Below, piece by piece: positions 18,612 through 26,494 of a DNA stretch of 47,576 nucleotides. Every line of letters begins with the position of its first letter. Position 1 is the first letter of the stretch. Under the pieces are notes generated by a model, which saw only the letters and a list, made by a program, of their open reading frames with translations, was not told the DNA's origin and did no database searches. Where the stretch lies: contig NZ_JAEPQA010000010.1 of assembly GCF_017640745.1 (NCBI RefSeq), positions 1-47,576 on the forward strand, in the 5' to 3' direction. Position numbers and translations under genes: made by a program. This stretch comes from Nisaea sp. Its GTDB lineage: Bacteria; Pseudomonadota; Alphaproteobacteria; Thalassobaculales; Thalassobaculaceae.

Positions 18612-19994
18612 CTATTCGGCGGCCTGCCGCTCTTCCGGGTCCGGGCGCTTGGTGCGCATGGTCACGAACTCCTCGGCCGCTGTCGGATGGATACCGATGG
18701 TGGCGTCGAACTCCGCCTTGGTCGCGCCCGCCTTGATGGCGATGCCGATGCCCTGGATGATCTCCGGGGCGTCGAGCCCGACCATGTGCGCGCCGACCAC
18801 CCGGTCCGAGGCGCGGTCCACGATCAGCTTCTGCATGCCGCGCTCCGGATTATCCGTCAGCGTGTATTTCATCGGCCGGAAGCCGGCGACATAGACGTCG
18901 ATCGCACCGTAGATCTCACGGGCCTCGGCTTCCGTCAGCCCGACCGTGCCGATAGGCGGCTGGCTGAACACGGCACTCGGCACGTCGCTGTGATCGGCCT
19001 GCCGTGGATTGTTGTTGAACTGGGTCTCGGCGAAGCAATGGCCCTCGGCGATGGCGACCGGCGTCAGGTTGATCCGGTTGGTCACATCCCCGACCGCGAA
19101 GATGCTCGGCACCGACGTCTGGGACCATTCGTTCACCTTGATCGCGCCGTTGCGGTCGAGCTCGACGCCCGCTTCGGCGAGGCCGAGGCCCTTGGTGTTC
19201 GGATGCCGTCCGGTCGCGTACATGACCTGATCCGCCTCGATCACGGAACCGTCGTTCATGTGCACTTTGTAGGCATCGCCCACCTTCTCGATCCGATCCG
19301 GCAGCACGCCCGAATGGAGATGCATGCCCTTCTTGGTCAGTTCCTCGGTCAGAGTGTTCCGCACATCCTCGTCGAAGCCGCGCAACACCTTGTCGGCGCG
19401 GTAGACGAGATGGGTCTCGGACCCGAACGAGTTGAAGATCCCGGCGAACTCGACGGCGATGAAGCCGGAGCCGACGATGACGATGCGGTCCGGACGCTCC
19501 GGCAGCTCCAGCGCCTCGTTCGAGGTGATGACATGCTCCTTGCCCTCGACGCTCTCCGGAATGCTCGGCCAGCCGCCGACGGCTATCAGGATCTTCTCCG
19601 CCGTGTAACGCTTGTCGCCGACTGCGACCGTGTGCGCGTCCACTACGGTGCCGCGGCCGTGGATCCGGGTCGCGCCGGCATTCTCCAGCAGGTTCACATA
19701 GATCCCGTGCAGCCGGTCGAGTTCCTTTTCCTTGGCGGCGATCATCTTCGGCCAGTCGTGGCGAACATTATCCGCCGACCAGCCGTAACCGGCGCCGTCC
19801 TCGAGGTCATGGCCGAAATGGGAGCCGTAAACGAAGAGCTTCTTCGGGACGCAGCCGCGCAAGACGCATGTTCCGCCCTCGCGCATTTCCTCGATGACGG
19901 CGACCTTCGCACCGAAAGAGGCTGCGAGACGGCTCGCGCGCACGCCGCCGGAACCGGCGCCAATGGTGATGAGGTCGAAATCGTAATCGGACAC
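18612..19994 (-). CDS. gor: Glutathione reductase (NADPH)
   Basis: A flavoprotein disulfide reductase of about 460 residues that keeps glutathione reduced. The FAD-binding GAGSGG is at about residues 12-17. The redox-active disulfide is GGTCVLRGCVPKKL (Cys about 43 and 48). The NAD(P)H-binding GSGFIAVEFAGIF is near 170. The interface His-Glu pair is in IGIHPTAAEEFVTMR near the C-terminus. The GTG at 19992-19994 is preferred because the family begins with a short YDFDL leader. An ATG at 20048 with its own AAGGA site would add 18 residues and cannot be excluded. The gene is convergent with the cytochrome gene, 8 bp apart. Confidence 0.93.
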   Translation of the reverse strand: MSDYDFDLITIGAGSGGVRASRLAASFGAKVAVIEEMREGGTCVLRGCVPKKLFVYGSHFGHDLEDGAGYGWSADNVRHDWPKMIAAKEKELDRLHGIYVNLLENAGATRIHGRGTVVDAHTVAVGDKRYTAEKILIAVGGWPSIPESVEGKEHVITSNEALELPERPDRIVIVGSGFIAVEFAGIFNSFGSETHLVYRADKVLRGFDEDVRNTLTEELTKKGMHLHSGVLPDRIEKVGDAYKVHMNDGSVIEADQVMYATGRHPNTKGLGLAEAGVELDRNGAIKVNEWSQTSVPSIFAVGDVTNRINLTPVAIAEGHCFAETQFNNNPRQADHSDVPSAVFSQPPIGTVGLTEAEAREIYGAIDVYVAGFRPMKYTLTDNPERGMQKLIVDRASDRVVGAHMVGLDAPEIIQGIGIAIKAGATKAEFDATIGIHPTAAEEFVTMRTKRPDPEERQAAE

Positions 19995-20100
19995 GGGATC
20001 GGTTCCTTGCTCTGTTCGGATCTGGCGCACTCTAGATAGGTACGCCATTCGTGCCTGTCCTTCACAAGTCAGTCAACGGACCGGCGTCGGCACGAAACAG

Positions 20101-20125
20101 AAAAGGCGGCATGACGCCGCCTTTT
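20101..20125 (-). terminator. Rho-independent terminator after the aldehyde dehydrogenase gene
   Basis: A perfect 10-bp stem, AAAAGGCGGC (20101-20110) against GCCGCCTTTT (20116-20125), over a 5-nt loop. On the minus strand it is followed by TTTTCTGTTTC. It sits 20 bp after the stop of the gene at 20145-21617. This is a convincing intrinsic terminator, and it separates that gene from gor. Confidence 0.85.
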
Positions 20126-20144
20126 CCGCTTATCGCGCTAGGGA

Positions 20145-21617
20145 TCAGCCGTTCAGGCCGCCCATCAGCATGTATTTGATCTCGAGATAATCATCCATGC
20201 CATATTTCGAGCCCTCGCGGCCGAGGCCGGATTCCTTCACGCCGCCGAAGGGCGCCAGCTCGGAGGAGAGGATGCCCTCGTTGATCGCGACCATGCCGTA
20301 TTCGAGCGCCTCGGCGACGCGCCAGACGCGGCCGAGATCGCGGGCATAGAAGTAGGAGGCCAGACCGAACTCGGTGTCGTTTGCCATCTCGATCACCTCT
20401 TCCTCGGTCTTGAAGCGGAAGAGCGGGGCGACCGGGCCGAAGGTCTCCTCGCGGAAGATCGCCATGTCGCGGGTGGCATTGGTCAGCACGGTCGGCTCAT
20501 AGAACAGCGCGCCGATATTGCTTCGGGAGCCGCCCGTGGCCACCTTGGCGCCCTTGGCGACGGCGTCCTGCACATGCTCCTCGACCTTGTCGACCGCGGC
20601 GGCCTCGACCAGCGGGCCGAGCACCACACCCTCATCGAAGCCGTTGCCCATCTTCATCGAGGAAGCAGCGGCGGCAAAGCGCTTGGCGAACTCGTCATAG
20701 ATGCCGTCCTGGACAAAGATGCGGTTGGCGCAGACGCAGGTCTGCCCGGCATTTCGGTACTTGGAGGCGATGGCGCCCTTCACCGCTTCGTCGATATTGG
20801 CATCGTCGAAAATGATCAGCGGGGCGTTGCCGCCGAGCTCCATCGAGACCTTCTTCACCGTCGAGGCGGACTGCGCGATCAGCTTCTTGCCGACCTCGGT
20901 CGAGCCGGTGAAGGTGATCTTGCGGACGATCGGGCTGTGGGTCAGCTCGTTGCCGATGGCGGACGAGCTGGCGCCGCAGACCACGTTGAAGACGCCCTTC
21001 GGCACGCCTGCGCGCTCCGCCAGCACGGCGATGGCGATGGCCGAGAACGGCGTCATCTTGGCCGGCTTGGAGACGAAGGTGCAGCCCGCCGCGAGCGCCG
21101 GAGCCGCCTTGCGGGTGATCATCGCGTTCGGGAAGTTCCACGGCGTGATCGATCCAACGACGCCGACCGGCTGTTTGATGACGACGATGCGCTTGTCGGC
21201 CGCCATCGCCGGGATCACGTCGCCGGTGATGCGTTTGGCTTCCTCGGCGTAATACTCGATGTAGGAGGCGCCGTAGGCGATCTCGCCCATGGCTTCCGCC
21301 ACCGGCTTGCCCTGCTCGGCGGTCATGATGATCGCGAGGTCCTTCTGGTTCGCCATCATCAGGTCGAACCATTTGCGCAGGATCGCGGAGCGCTCCTTGG
21401 CGGTCTTCTTGCGCCAGGCCGGCCAGGCCGCGTTCGCCGCCTCGATCGCGCGCCGGGTCTCGTCGGCGCCCATGTCGGGAATGGTGCCGACCAGCTCGCC
21501 GGTCGCCGGATCCGTGACCTCGACCTTGCCGCCCTTGTCGGCATCGACCCATTCGCCGTCGATATAGCACTGCTCCCGGAACAGCGACGGATCCGCGAGT
21601 TTGCTTCTGATATCCAT
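20145..21617 (-). CDS. gabD: NAD(P)-dependent succinate-semialdehyde dehydrogenase type
   Basis: An aldehyde dehydrogenase superfamily enzyme of 490 residues, closest in pattern to GabD, which oxidises succinate semialdehyde from GABA breakdown. The motifs are PWNFP (159-163), FVSKPAKMTPFSA, FTGSTEVGK, the general base in MELGGNAP (Glu 260), and the nucleophile in GQTCVCANR (Cys 294, with the neighbouring Cys 296 typical of redox-regulated GabD). The C-terminal GREGSKYGMDDYLEIKYM is also GabD-like. The ATG at 21617 has an AGGGAG site. A related semialdehyde remains possible as substrate. Confidence 0.9.
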   Translation of the reverse strand: MDIRSKLADPSLFREQCYIDGEWVDADKGGKVEVTDPATGELVGTIPDMGADETRRAIEAANAAWPAWRKKTAKERSAILRKWFDLMMANQKDLAIIMTAEQGKPVAEAMGEIAYGASYIEYYAEEAKRITGDVIPAMAADKRIVVIKQPVGVVGSITPWNFPNAMITRKAAPALAAGCTFVSKPAKMTPFSAIAIAVLAERAGVPKGVFNVVCGASSSAIGNELTHSPIVRKITFTGSTEVGKKLIAQSASTVKKVSMELGGNAPLIIFDDANIDEAVKGAIASKYRNAGQTCVCANRIFVQDGIYDEFAKRFAAAASSMKMGNGFDEGVVLGPLVEAAAVDKVEEHVQDAVAKGAKVATGGSRSNIGALFYEPTVLTNATRDMAIFREETFGPVAPLFRFKTEEEVIEMANDTEFGLASYFYARDLGRVWRVAEALEYGMVAINEGILSSELAPFGGVKESGLGREGSKYGMDDYLEIKYMLMGGLNG

Positions 21618-21761
21618 GAGAGTGCTCCCTAGATTTGTCATCCGGCCGCGACCCTCTCCCGGTCACGGCGGCAATTGGCGGATACTAGTCCCCGGCACCT
21701 GGCTTGAGAAGGTGCCGCCGGACAGTGAGTTTCAATCGGAAGGCAGGGTTTTCCCACCAGC

Positions 21762-22544
21762 TCAGGCGACGTGTTCGTGCGCCGCGCCTTCCGGTTCTCT
21801 CAGTTGAACGCTTCCGAGCCGTCCAAGTTCCGGGATCGGCCGTGTGATGCCGGCGAGCCGCATCATATGCCAGGCGAGAACCTGGTTGCTGCAGAGGAAC
21901 GGCTTTCCGGTGCTGCGTTCGATCTCCTGGATCACGCTCGCGGCACGCAGGTTTGTGCAGGACGCGAAGATCGCCTCGACGGCGCCGTCGCGCGCGAGCT
22001 CCTCCGCCGCTTCCCGGATCGAGCCAAGCGCGATCCGGGCGACGACGCGTTCCTCTTCCTGGCCGAACACGGTCGCAGCGACGAACGGCATGCCGCTCTT
22101 CTGCATCTCGGCCTCGAGCGCATCAGTTACCGATCGGATATAGGGGCTGACGAGGCCGAGCCGGGAGACGCCAAGCGCCGTCGCGGCTGCCTTCAATGCC
22201 GAAAGCGGGTTGGTGACGGCGGCATTCGGATGCACGGAGCGGACAAGCTCGGCCACCCGCACCTCGCCCAACACGGTCGAGGCCGAGGTGCAGCCATAGC
22301 CGATCACGGCAAGCGGCGTGTCGTCCGGAAGCAGCGCCGCCGCGCCCGGGATCCGGGCCGCCATCTGGCGCAGCGTCTCCGGCGTCACGTTCGGCGCGCT
22401 CTCGATGCGCGTGTGGTAAAGCGCGATCGAAGGGTCGGCCGCGAAGCGCCGGAAATCCTGCTCGATGGTCTCGTCGGTCTTGAGGACGATCAGGCCGAGG
22501 CGATGGCGCCAGGGAAGGTCCGCGTCGATCTCAAGATCCCTCAT
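21762..22544 (-). CDS. Asp/Glu racemase superfamily enzyme (maleate isomerase / EutA-like)
   Basis: A 260-residue enzyme of the Asp/Glu racemase superfamily, in the branch with maleate isomerase, arylmalonate decarboxylase and the ectoine-utilisation protein EutA. Both catalytic-type cysteines are present, Cys 85 in VIGYGCTSAS and Cys 196 in AIFASCTNLRA. That argues against a decarboxylase, which keeps only one, and fits a racemase or isomerase. RLGLIVLKTDETIEQDFRRF at the start is typical of the branch. It has a GAGGAG ribosome site and follows the M24 gene by 77 bp. It is the third gene of an operon whose substrate is unknown. Confidence 0.82.
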   Translation of the reverse strand: MRDLEIDADLPWRHRLGLIVLKTDETIEQDFRRFAADPSIALYHTRIESAPNVTPETLRQMAARIPGAAALLPDDTPLAVIGYGCTSASTVLGEVRVAELVRSVHPNAAVTNPLSALKAAATALGVSRLGLVSPYIRSVTDALEAEMQKSGMPFVAATVFGQEEERVVARIALGSIREAAEELARDGAVEAIFASCTNLRAASVIQEIERSTGKPFLCSNQVLAWHMMRLAGITRPIPELGRLGSVQLREPEGAAHEHVA

Positions 22545-22621
22545 TTTGCTCTCCTCGCCGCTGGAGCGTTGAACATGGACCTTGCCGGCATTTCGATCAA
22601 TGGCACCGAACCGGCTCCGCT

Positions 22622-23785
22622 TCAGGTCACGACCGGGATATCGCCCGGCGATCGGCGTGTCAGCAGTTCCGCGCCATCCTCGCGAATTACGATATTCTCC
22701 TCATGCACCATCATCTTGCCCGGCGCGTATTCGAGCCCCGGCTCCAGCGTCAGCACCATGCCCGGAACGAGCTCTGTCCGGTCCGTCGCCGTGATCGAGG
22801 GCCATTCGGTCAGCACCGTGCCGAGCCCGTGGCCGATCCGCCCGACATTGCCCGCCCCGGCACCGTCTGCCGAGAGCACGCCCGCCATGGCCTCGAAAAG
22901 ACCGGAACAGGTCGCGCCCGGCCGCGCGGCTTCTAGCCCGGCTTCCGTCGCCGCGAAGACCGTGCGGTAGGCGCGCGCCACCGCTTCCGACGGCGCGCCG
23001 ATGGCGTAATTACGGTCGAAATCGCAGAAATACCCGTCGTGGAGCGTACCGGTATCGAGGATCAGCACATCGCCGTCCTGCACGGGGCGTTCCGAGGGCG
23101 GCGAGATGATGTCACCATAGCCGCCCGGCCCCGCGCCGCCGACGAGATAGGAGACATCGTCCGCCCCCGCCTCGAGGCAGGCGATCTTGAAGCGGCAGAA
23201 AATTTCCCGCTCGCTCATGCCCCGCGCGAGCCAGCCGGACCAGTCCTCGAACACGCCCGAGACAACCTGGCAGGCCGTCCGGATCTTGGCGATTTCGGCC
23301 TCGGATTTGACAACCCGGAGCGCCCGGACGATTCCTGCATCATCGCGGAAGGCTGCCCTGGGAAGCAGGCCCCGCAGCTTGTCATATTCGGCGAGCGGCA
23401 GGCGGAGATGGGTCTCCGGACCGGAAGGAATGCCGATGCGTGGCGCATCGCCGCCAAGCTCCCGCACGGTCTCCGCGAGGAGCGAAAGCCCCTCGTCCGA
23501 AGGGTTCGGCGAGGCCCATGTGCGGATATCCTCGATCCAGGTCCGCTCCATTGCCGGCGCGCCGATGCCGGGAATGACCGCGACCGGCTTCCCCCGGGCA
23601 GGCACAAGCAGAAACCAGGGACGCGTGGGGCTCTGCCAGAACTGCGTCAGGAAGCCGCTGAAATAGCGCACGTCCGGTTCTGTGGTCAGCAGCAGCAGGT
23701 CGAGCCCCTCCGCCGCCATGCGACGCTGAGCGCGCTCCAGCCGCGCCTCGAACTCGGCGGCGGGAAAGCCGCGCGCCATACTCAT
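22622..23785 (-). CDS. M24-family metallohydrolase (Xaa-Pro aminopeptidase / ectoine-hydrolase-like)
   Basis: A 387-residue pita-bread-fold protein with a creatinase-type N-terminal domain (to about residue 160) and an M24 catalytic domain. All five expected metal ligands are readable: Asp 244 and Asp 255 (LDTGTLHDGYFCDFDRN), His 319 (RIGHGLG), Glu 348 (TLEPGLE) and Glu 363 (HEENIVI). It could be a dimetal aminopeptidase or a catabolic hydrolase of the DoeA/EutD kind. Its ATG overlaps the stop of the ammonia-lyase gene as ATGA, so the two are made together. That argues for a catabolic rather than a general peptidase role. Confidence 0.85.
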   Translation of the reverse strand: MSMARGFPAAEFEARLERAQRRMAAEGLDLLLLTTEPDVRYFSGFLTQFWQSPTRPWFLLVPARGKPVAVIPGIGAPAMERTWIEDIRTWASPNPSDEGLSLLAETVRELGGDAPRIGIPSGPETHLRLPLAEYDKLRGLLPRAAFRDDAGIVRALRVVKSEAEIAKIRTACQVVSGVFEDWSGWLARGMSEREIFCRFKIACLEAGADDVSYLVGGAGPGGYGDIISPPSERPVQDGDVLILDTGTLHDGYFCDFDRNYAIGAPSEAVARAYRTVFAATEAGLEAARPGATCSGLFEAMAGVLSADGAGAGNVGRIGHGLGTVLTEWPSITATDRTELVPGMVLTLEPGLEYAPGKMMVHEENIVIREDGAELLTRRSPGDIPVVT

Positions 23786-24990
23786 GCGGCGAGGTCGCCG
23801 ACGATAGCTTTGTAGATCTCGGGATCGGTCGCGCCCTCGCTGCCGATCAGCAGCACCCGGCTCCCGGGACCGAGACCGATCCGCGCTTTCAGCTCCGGGT
23901 TCGCCGCCACCGCCATCAGGCCGAGCAGCCCGGCGACACCGGACTCGCCCGCGGTGATCTTCGCCCCGGCCTCGCCGGAGGCGAGCAGGCGCATGGCCGG
24001 ACCGACGCCCTCCTCGCCGACGGTGACATAGTCGGAGCAGCCGCCGGAGAGGATCGGCCAGGCGACGAGCGACATCTCCCCGCAGGAGAGACCGGCCATC
24101 AGGGTTTCCTCATGGATCGGAACAATCGCCGGCTTGTCCTGCCGCGCGCTCTCGATGGCGCAGGCGGCGAGATCCGGCTCGACGATCACGGTGCACGGCG
24201 CGGCGGTGCCGAGGCGCTGCCAGAAGCGCGCGACCATCGCGGCGGCGAACCCGCCCACGCCGGCCTGCACGAACATGTGGGTCGGCGCGGCGTCCGTCTG
24301 CGCCAGAACCTCGCTCGCAATCACAGTATAGCCCGCCATCACGTCGCGCGGGATGTCCATGTAGCCGGGATAGGAGGCGTCGGAGACCACGAACCAGCCG
24401 CTCGCCTTGGCCTCGCGTTCGCAATGCTTCAGGGATTCGTCGTAGTCGCCGGCGATCCGCCGGACCTCGGCGCCAAACCCCTCCATCGCCGCCTTGCGGC
24501 CCTCGCTGACCTCGGCATGGATAAAGATGACGCAGCGGCAGCCCGCCATCTCAGCGCCCCAGGAGACCGAGCGGCCGTGATTGCCGTCGGTCGCGCAGGT
24601 GACGGTGAGATCCTTCAGCGCGGCGGCGTATTTGCCGGAGCGGATATCGGCGAGCGCCGCATCGCCGTGCCCATGCTCGCCAAGCCATTTCCGCGCCAGC
24701 AACATGACCGCATAGGCCCCGCCCAGCGCCTTGAAGCTGCCGAGCCCGAAGCGCGGTCCCTCGTCCTTGTAGATCACGGAGCCGACGCCGAGATGGGATG
24801 CGAGCCCGTCCAGCTCGACCAGCGGCGTCGCCGCATAACCCGGCCAGGAGGAGATCTCGGCGAGCGCCGCCTCGGCCATGGAGACCGGGAAATCCGCATC
24901 CAGTTCCGCCGGCCAGGCGCCCCCGAGGGTCGCGTGCGATACATGCTGGCGCAGCAGATCCGGCGCCGTCAGTTCCCGTTCGATCTTCAC
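23782..24990 (-). CDS. Diaminopropionate ammonia-lyase-like PLP enzyme
   Basis: A fold-type II pyridoxal-phosphate enzyme of 402 residues, resembling 2,3-diaminopropionate ammonia-lyase, which makes pyruvate and ammonia. The PLP lysine is in YKDEGPRFGLGSFKALGGAYAV (Lys about 87), with the phosphate-binding loop QAGVGGFAAAMVARF. The ATCATDGNHGRSVSWGA-type stretch also marks the family. The frame starts at GTG 24988-24990 behind GAGGGAG. Threonine-dehydratase-like EutB of ectoine operons has the same fold, so the substrate could be another beta-substituted amino acid. It is the first gene of the three-gene operon and begins 40 bp after a relic glmS 3' end. Confidence 0.87.
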   Translation of the reverse strand: MKIERELTAPDLLRQHVSHATLGGAWPAELDADFPVSMAEAALAEISSWPGYAATPLVELDGLASHLGVGSVIYKDEGPRFGLGSFKALGGAYAVMLLARKWLGEHGHGDAALADIRSGKYAAALKDLTVTCATDGNHGRSVSWGAEMAGCRCVIFIHAEVSEGRKAAMEGFGAEVRRIAGDYDESLKHCEREAKASGWFVVSDASYPGYMDIPRDVMAGYTVIASEVLAQTDAAPTHMFVQAGVGGFAAAMVARFWQRLGTAAPCTVIVEPDLAACAIESARQDKPAIVPIHEETLMAGLSCGEMSLVAWPILSGGCSDYVTVGEEGVGPAMRLLASGEAGAKITAGESGVAGLLGLMAVAANPELKARIGLGPGSRVLLIGSEGATDPEIYKAIVGDLAA

Positions 24991-25031
24991 CCTGGCCGCT
25001 CCCTCGTGCCGAAATCCGAGGTTAAGGCCCT

Positions 25032-25057
25032 ACTCCACCGTCACGCTCTTCGCAAGG
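25032..25057 (-). repeat. Relic copy of the glmS 3' end (left direct repeat)
   Basis: Twenty-six bases identical to 27982-28007. Read on the minus strand it encodes LAKSVTVE and is followed by an in-frame TAG stop at 25030-25032, whereas the live glmS ends with TGA. Upstream of the repeat the reading frame no longer resembles glmS. The TAG suggests this is the ancestral end of glmS, left behind when the segment at 25058-27981 was inserted. Confidence 0.85.
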
Positions 25058-25087
25058 ATTGCTGCCGAACCGCTCTTCGGTCTCGGA

Positions 25088-26494
25088 TCAAGCGACCGCC
25101 GCCGTTTCCTCCGGATATCCCTTGGGAGAAGCACCAACCTGGAAGCGAGAATCGAAGCTCAAACGATTACGGTCGAGGTTTCGCTCCGTATAAGTCCTGT
25201 GAATCGAAGTCTTGTCGAACACCAGAATATCGCCAGGCTCGAAAGTCGGTCTGACCATGAAAGGAGCGAAATATTCGACGGCATCTTCAAGAGGAACCGG
25301 GTTGATGTAATGCCCTCGCTCTCTGACGAAATGGATCGGGTGATTGACTCGGACGGGCAGAACTTCAAGTCCCGGGGCGATCCCCGGCCCACACTCAACG
25401 AACGGCATCCAGATCGTGAACCAGTCTGCATTGTCCGCATAGACGGGGTAATCCTGATGCAGCGAGGTCGGCTTGGGATCCGACGGCTCATGCCATTGAA
25501 GCAGCCATTGACCATGTATGTGGGGCTTCCATCCCTTTCCACCCCACCGACCGAGCGCTTGCAGAACATGTCTGCCGATGGGCTCGCCGTTTAAAAGTTC
25601 CAGTAGACGCGCCCGGACCGACTCAGACGCTTTGTTAAAGCCGACCGAACTCCTGTGTTCTTCCGCCATGTACTTGCGGAGCCAGGGTTCGAGATCGGTT
25701 ATCAAACTGTCAAAGCCAGTCTGGGAAATGGCGCCGCGCAAGACAGTACCGCCAAACGACTTGTAAGCGTGGCGCGCGGCGTCGTCCGCGCCGGCGGGGA
25801 CAACAATATCGCCGGCGCGACCATCGACCTGGAGTTCCAGATCCGCGACCCGCCCGTCTCCGCGCGCTTTCCCCATCTGCCAGAGTCGAAAGCGCGCGGC
25901 CACGTGGCCGGGATCGAGTTCAAGAGTTTTTTCGTATTCCCGTACGGCTGACCGAATGTCGCCAAACTGCTGTTCGTACATACCCGCGACATAGTGAGCC
26001 TCAGCAGACAGCGGGCGTATCCGCTTGCACGCATCGGCCGCGGCCTTCAGATCTTCAGCGCGGACATATTCGACAGGGGTGTCCAGCCAGACACCGGCGA
26101 CGTTCAACCATGCATCGAAATCATTCCCGTCCAGCTTGGTCAGAATGGACATGACCGTCGCGGCATTCGCTGCGAGATCGGGGTTTGTCCAAAGTCCGCT
26201 GTAACCGATCAGCGTGTGCCCCAGCGCATATACATCCCCGCGGGTCAAATAAGGTGACTGGATCATCGTCGCAAAGAGCGTGAGCGCCGGTTCCATTCTG
26301 TCCATGTGCAACAAGTGATGGCCAATCGCACGCACTGCGCGTGCGGACGCATCCGACAATCCGCTGGAAACCGCCCCGCCGACCGTCTCCAGAACGGTCT
26401 GGTCGTCTAGAGTGTCGATGCAGGCGCACAACTCAGCCGCTGCACCTTCGGTGAAACCGATGGTCAAATCCTGGACTCGGTTCATGCAATTCAT
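25088..26494 (-). CDS. TPR plus phytanoyl-CoA dioxygenase-like Fe(II)/2OG oxygenase
   Basis: A 468-residue protein in two parts. Residues about 40-215 are helical, with TPR-like repeats best seen at AEAHYVAGMYEQQFGDIRSAVREYEKTLELDPGHVAARF. The C-terminal part (about 240-455) has a double-stranded beta-helix oxygenase pattern: the iron ligands H346-x-D348 in TSLHQDYP, H432 in TSIHRTYTERN, and R444 for 2-oxoglutarate. It probably hydroxylates a small molecule or a sugar or peptide. Its ATG at 26494 overlaps the stop of the methyltransferase gene as ATGA, with GAGG upstream, so the two genes form a cassette. Codon and base use are less GC-rich than in surrounding genes. Confidence 0.8.
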   Translation of the reverse strand: MNCMNRVQDLTIGFTEGAAAELCACIDTLDDQTVLETVGGAVSSGLSDASARAVRAIGHHLLHMDRMEPALTLFATMIQSPYLTRGDVYALGHTLIGYSGLWTNPDLAANAATVMSILTKLDGNDFDAWLNVAGVWLDTPVEYVRAEDLKAAADACKRIRPLSAEAHYVAGMYEQQFGDIRSAVREYEKTLELDPGHVAARFRLWQMGKARGDGRVADLELQVDGRAGDIVVPAGADDAARHAYKSFGGTVLRGAISQTGFDSLITDLEPWLRKYMAEEHRSSVGFNKASESVRARLLELLNGEPIGRHVLQALGRWGGKGWKPHIHGQWLLQWHEPSDPKPTSLHQDYPVYADNADWFTIWMPFVECGPGIAPGLEVLPVRVNHPIHFVRERGHYINPVPLEDAVEYFAPFMVRPTFEPGDILVFDKTSIHRTYTERNLDRNRLSFDSRFQVGASPKGYPEETAAVA

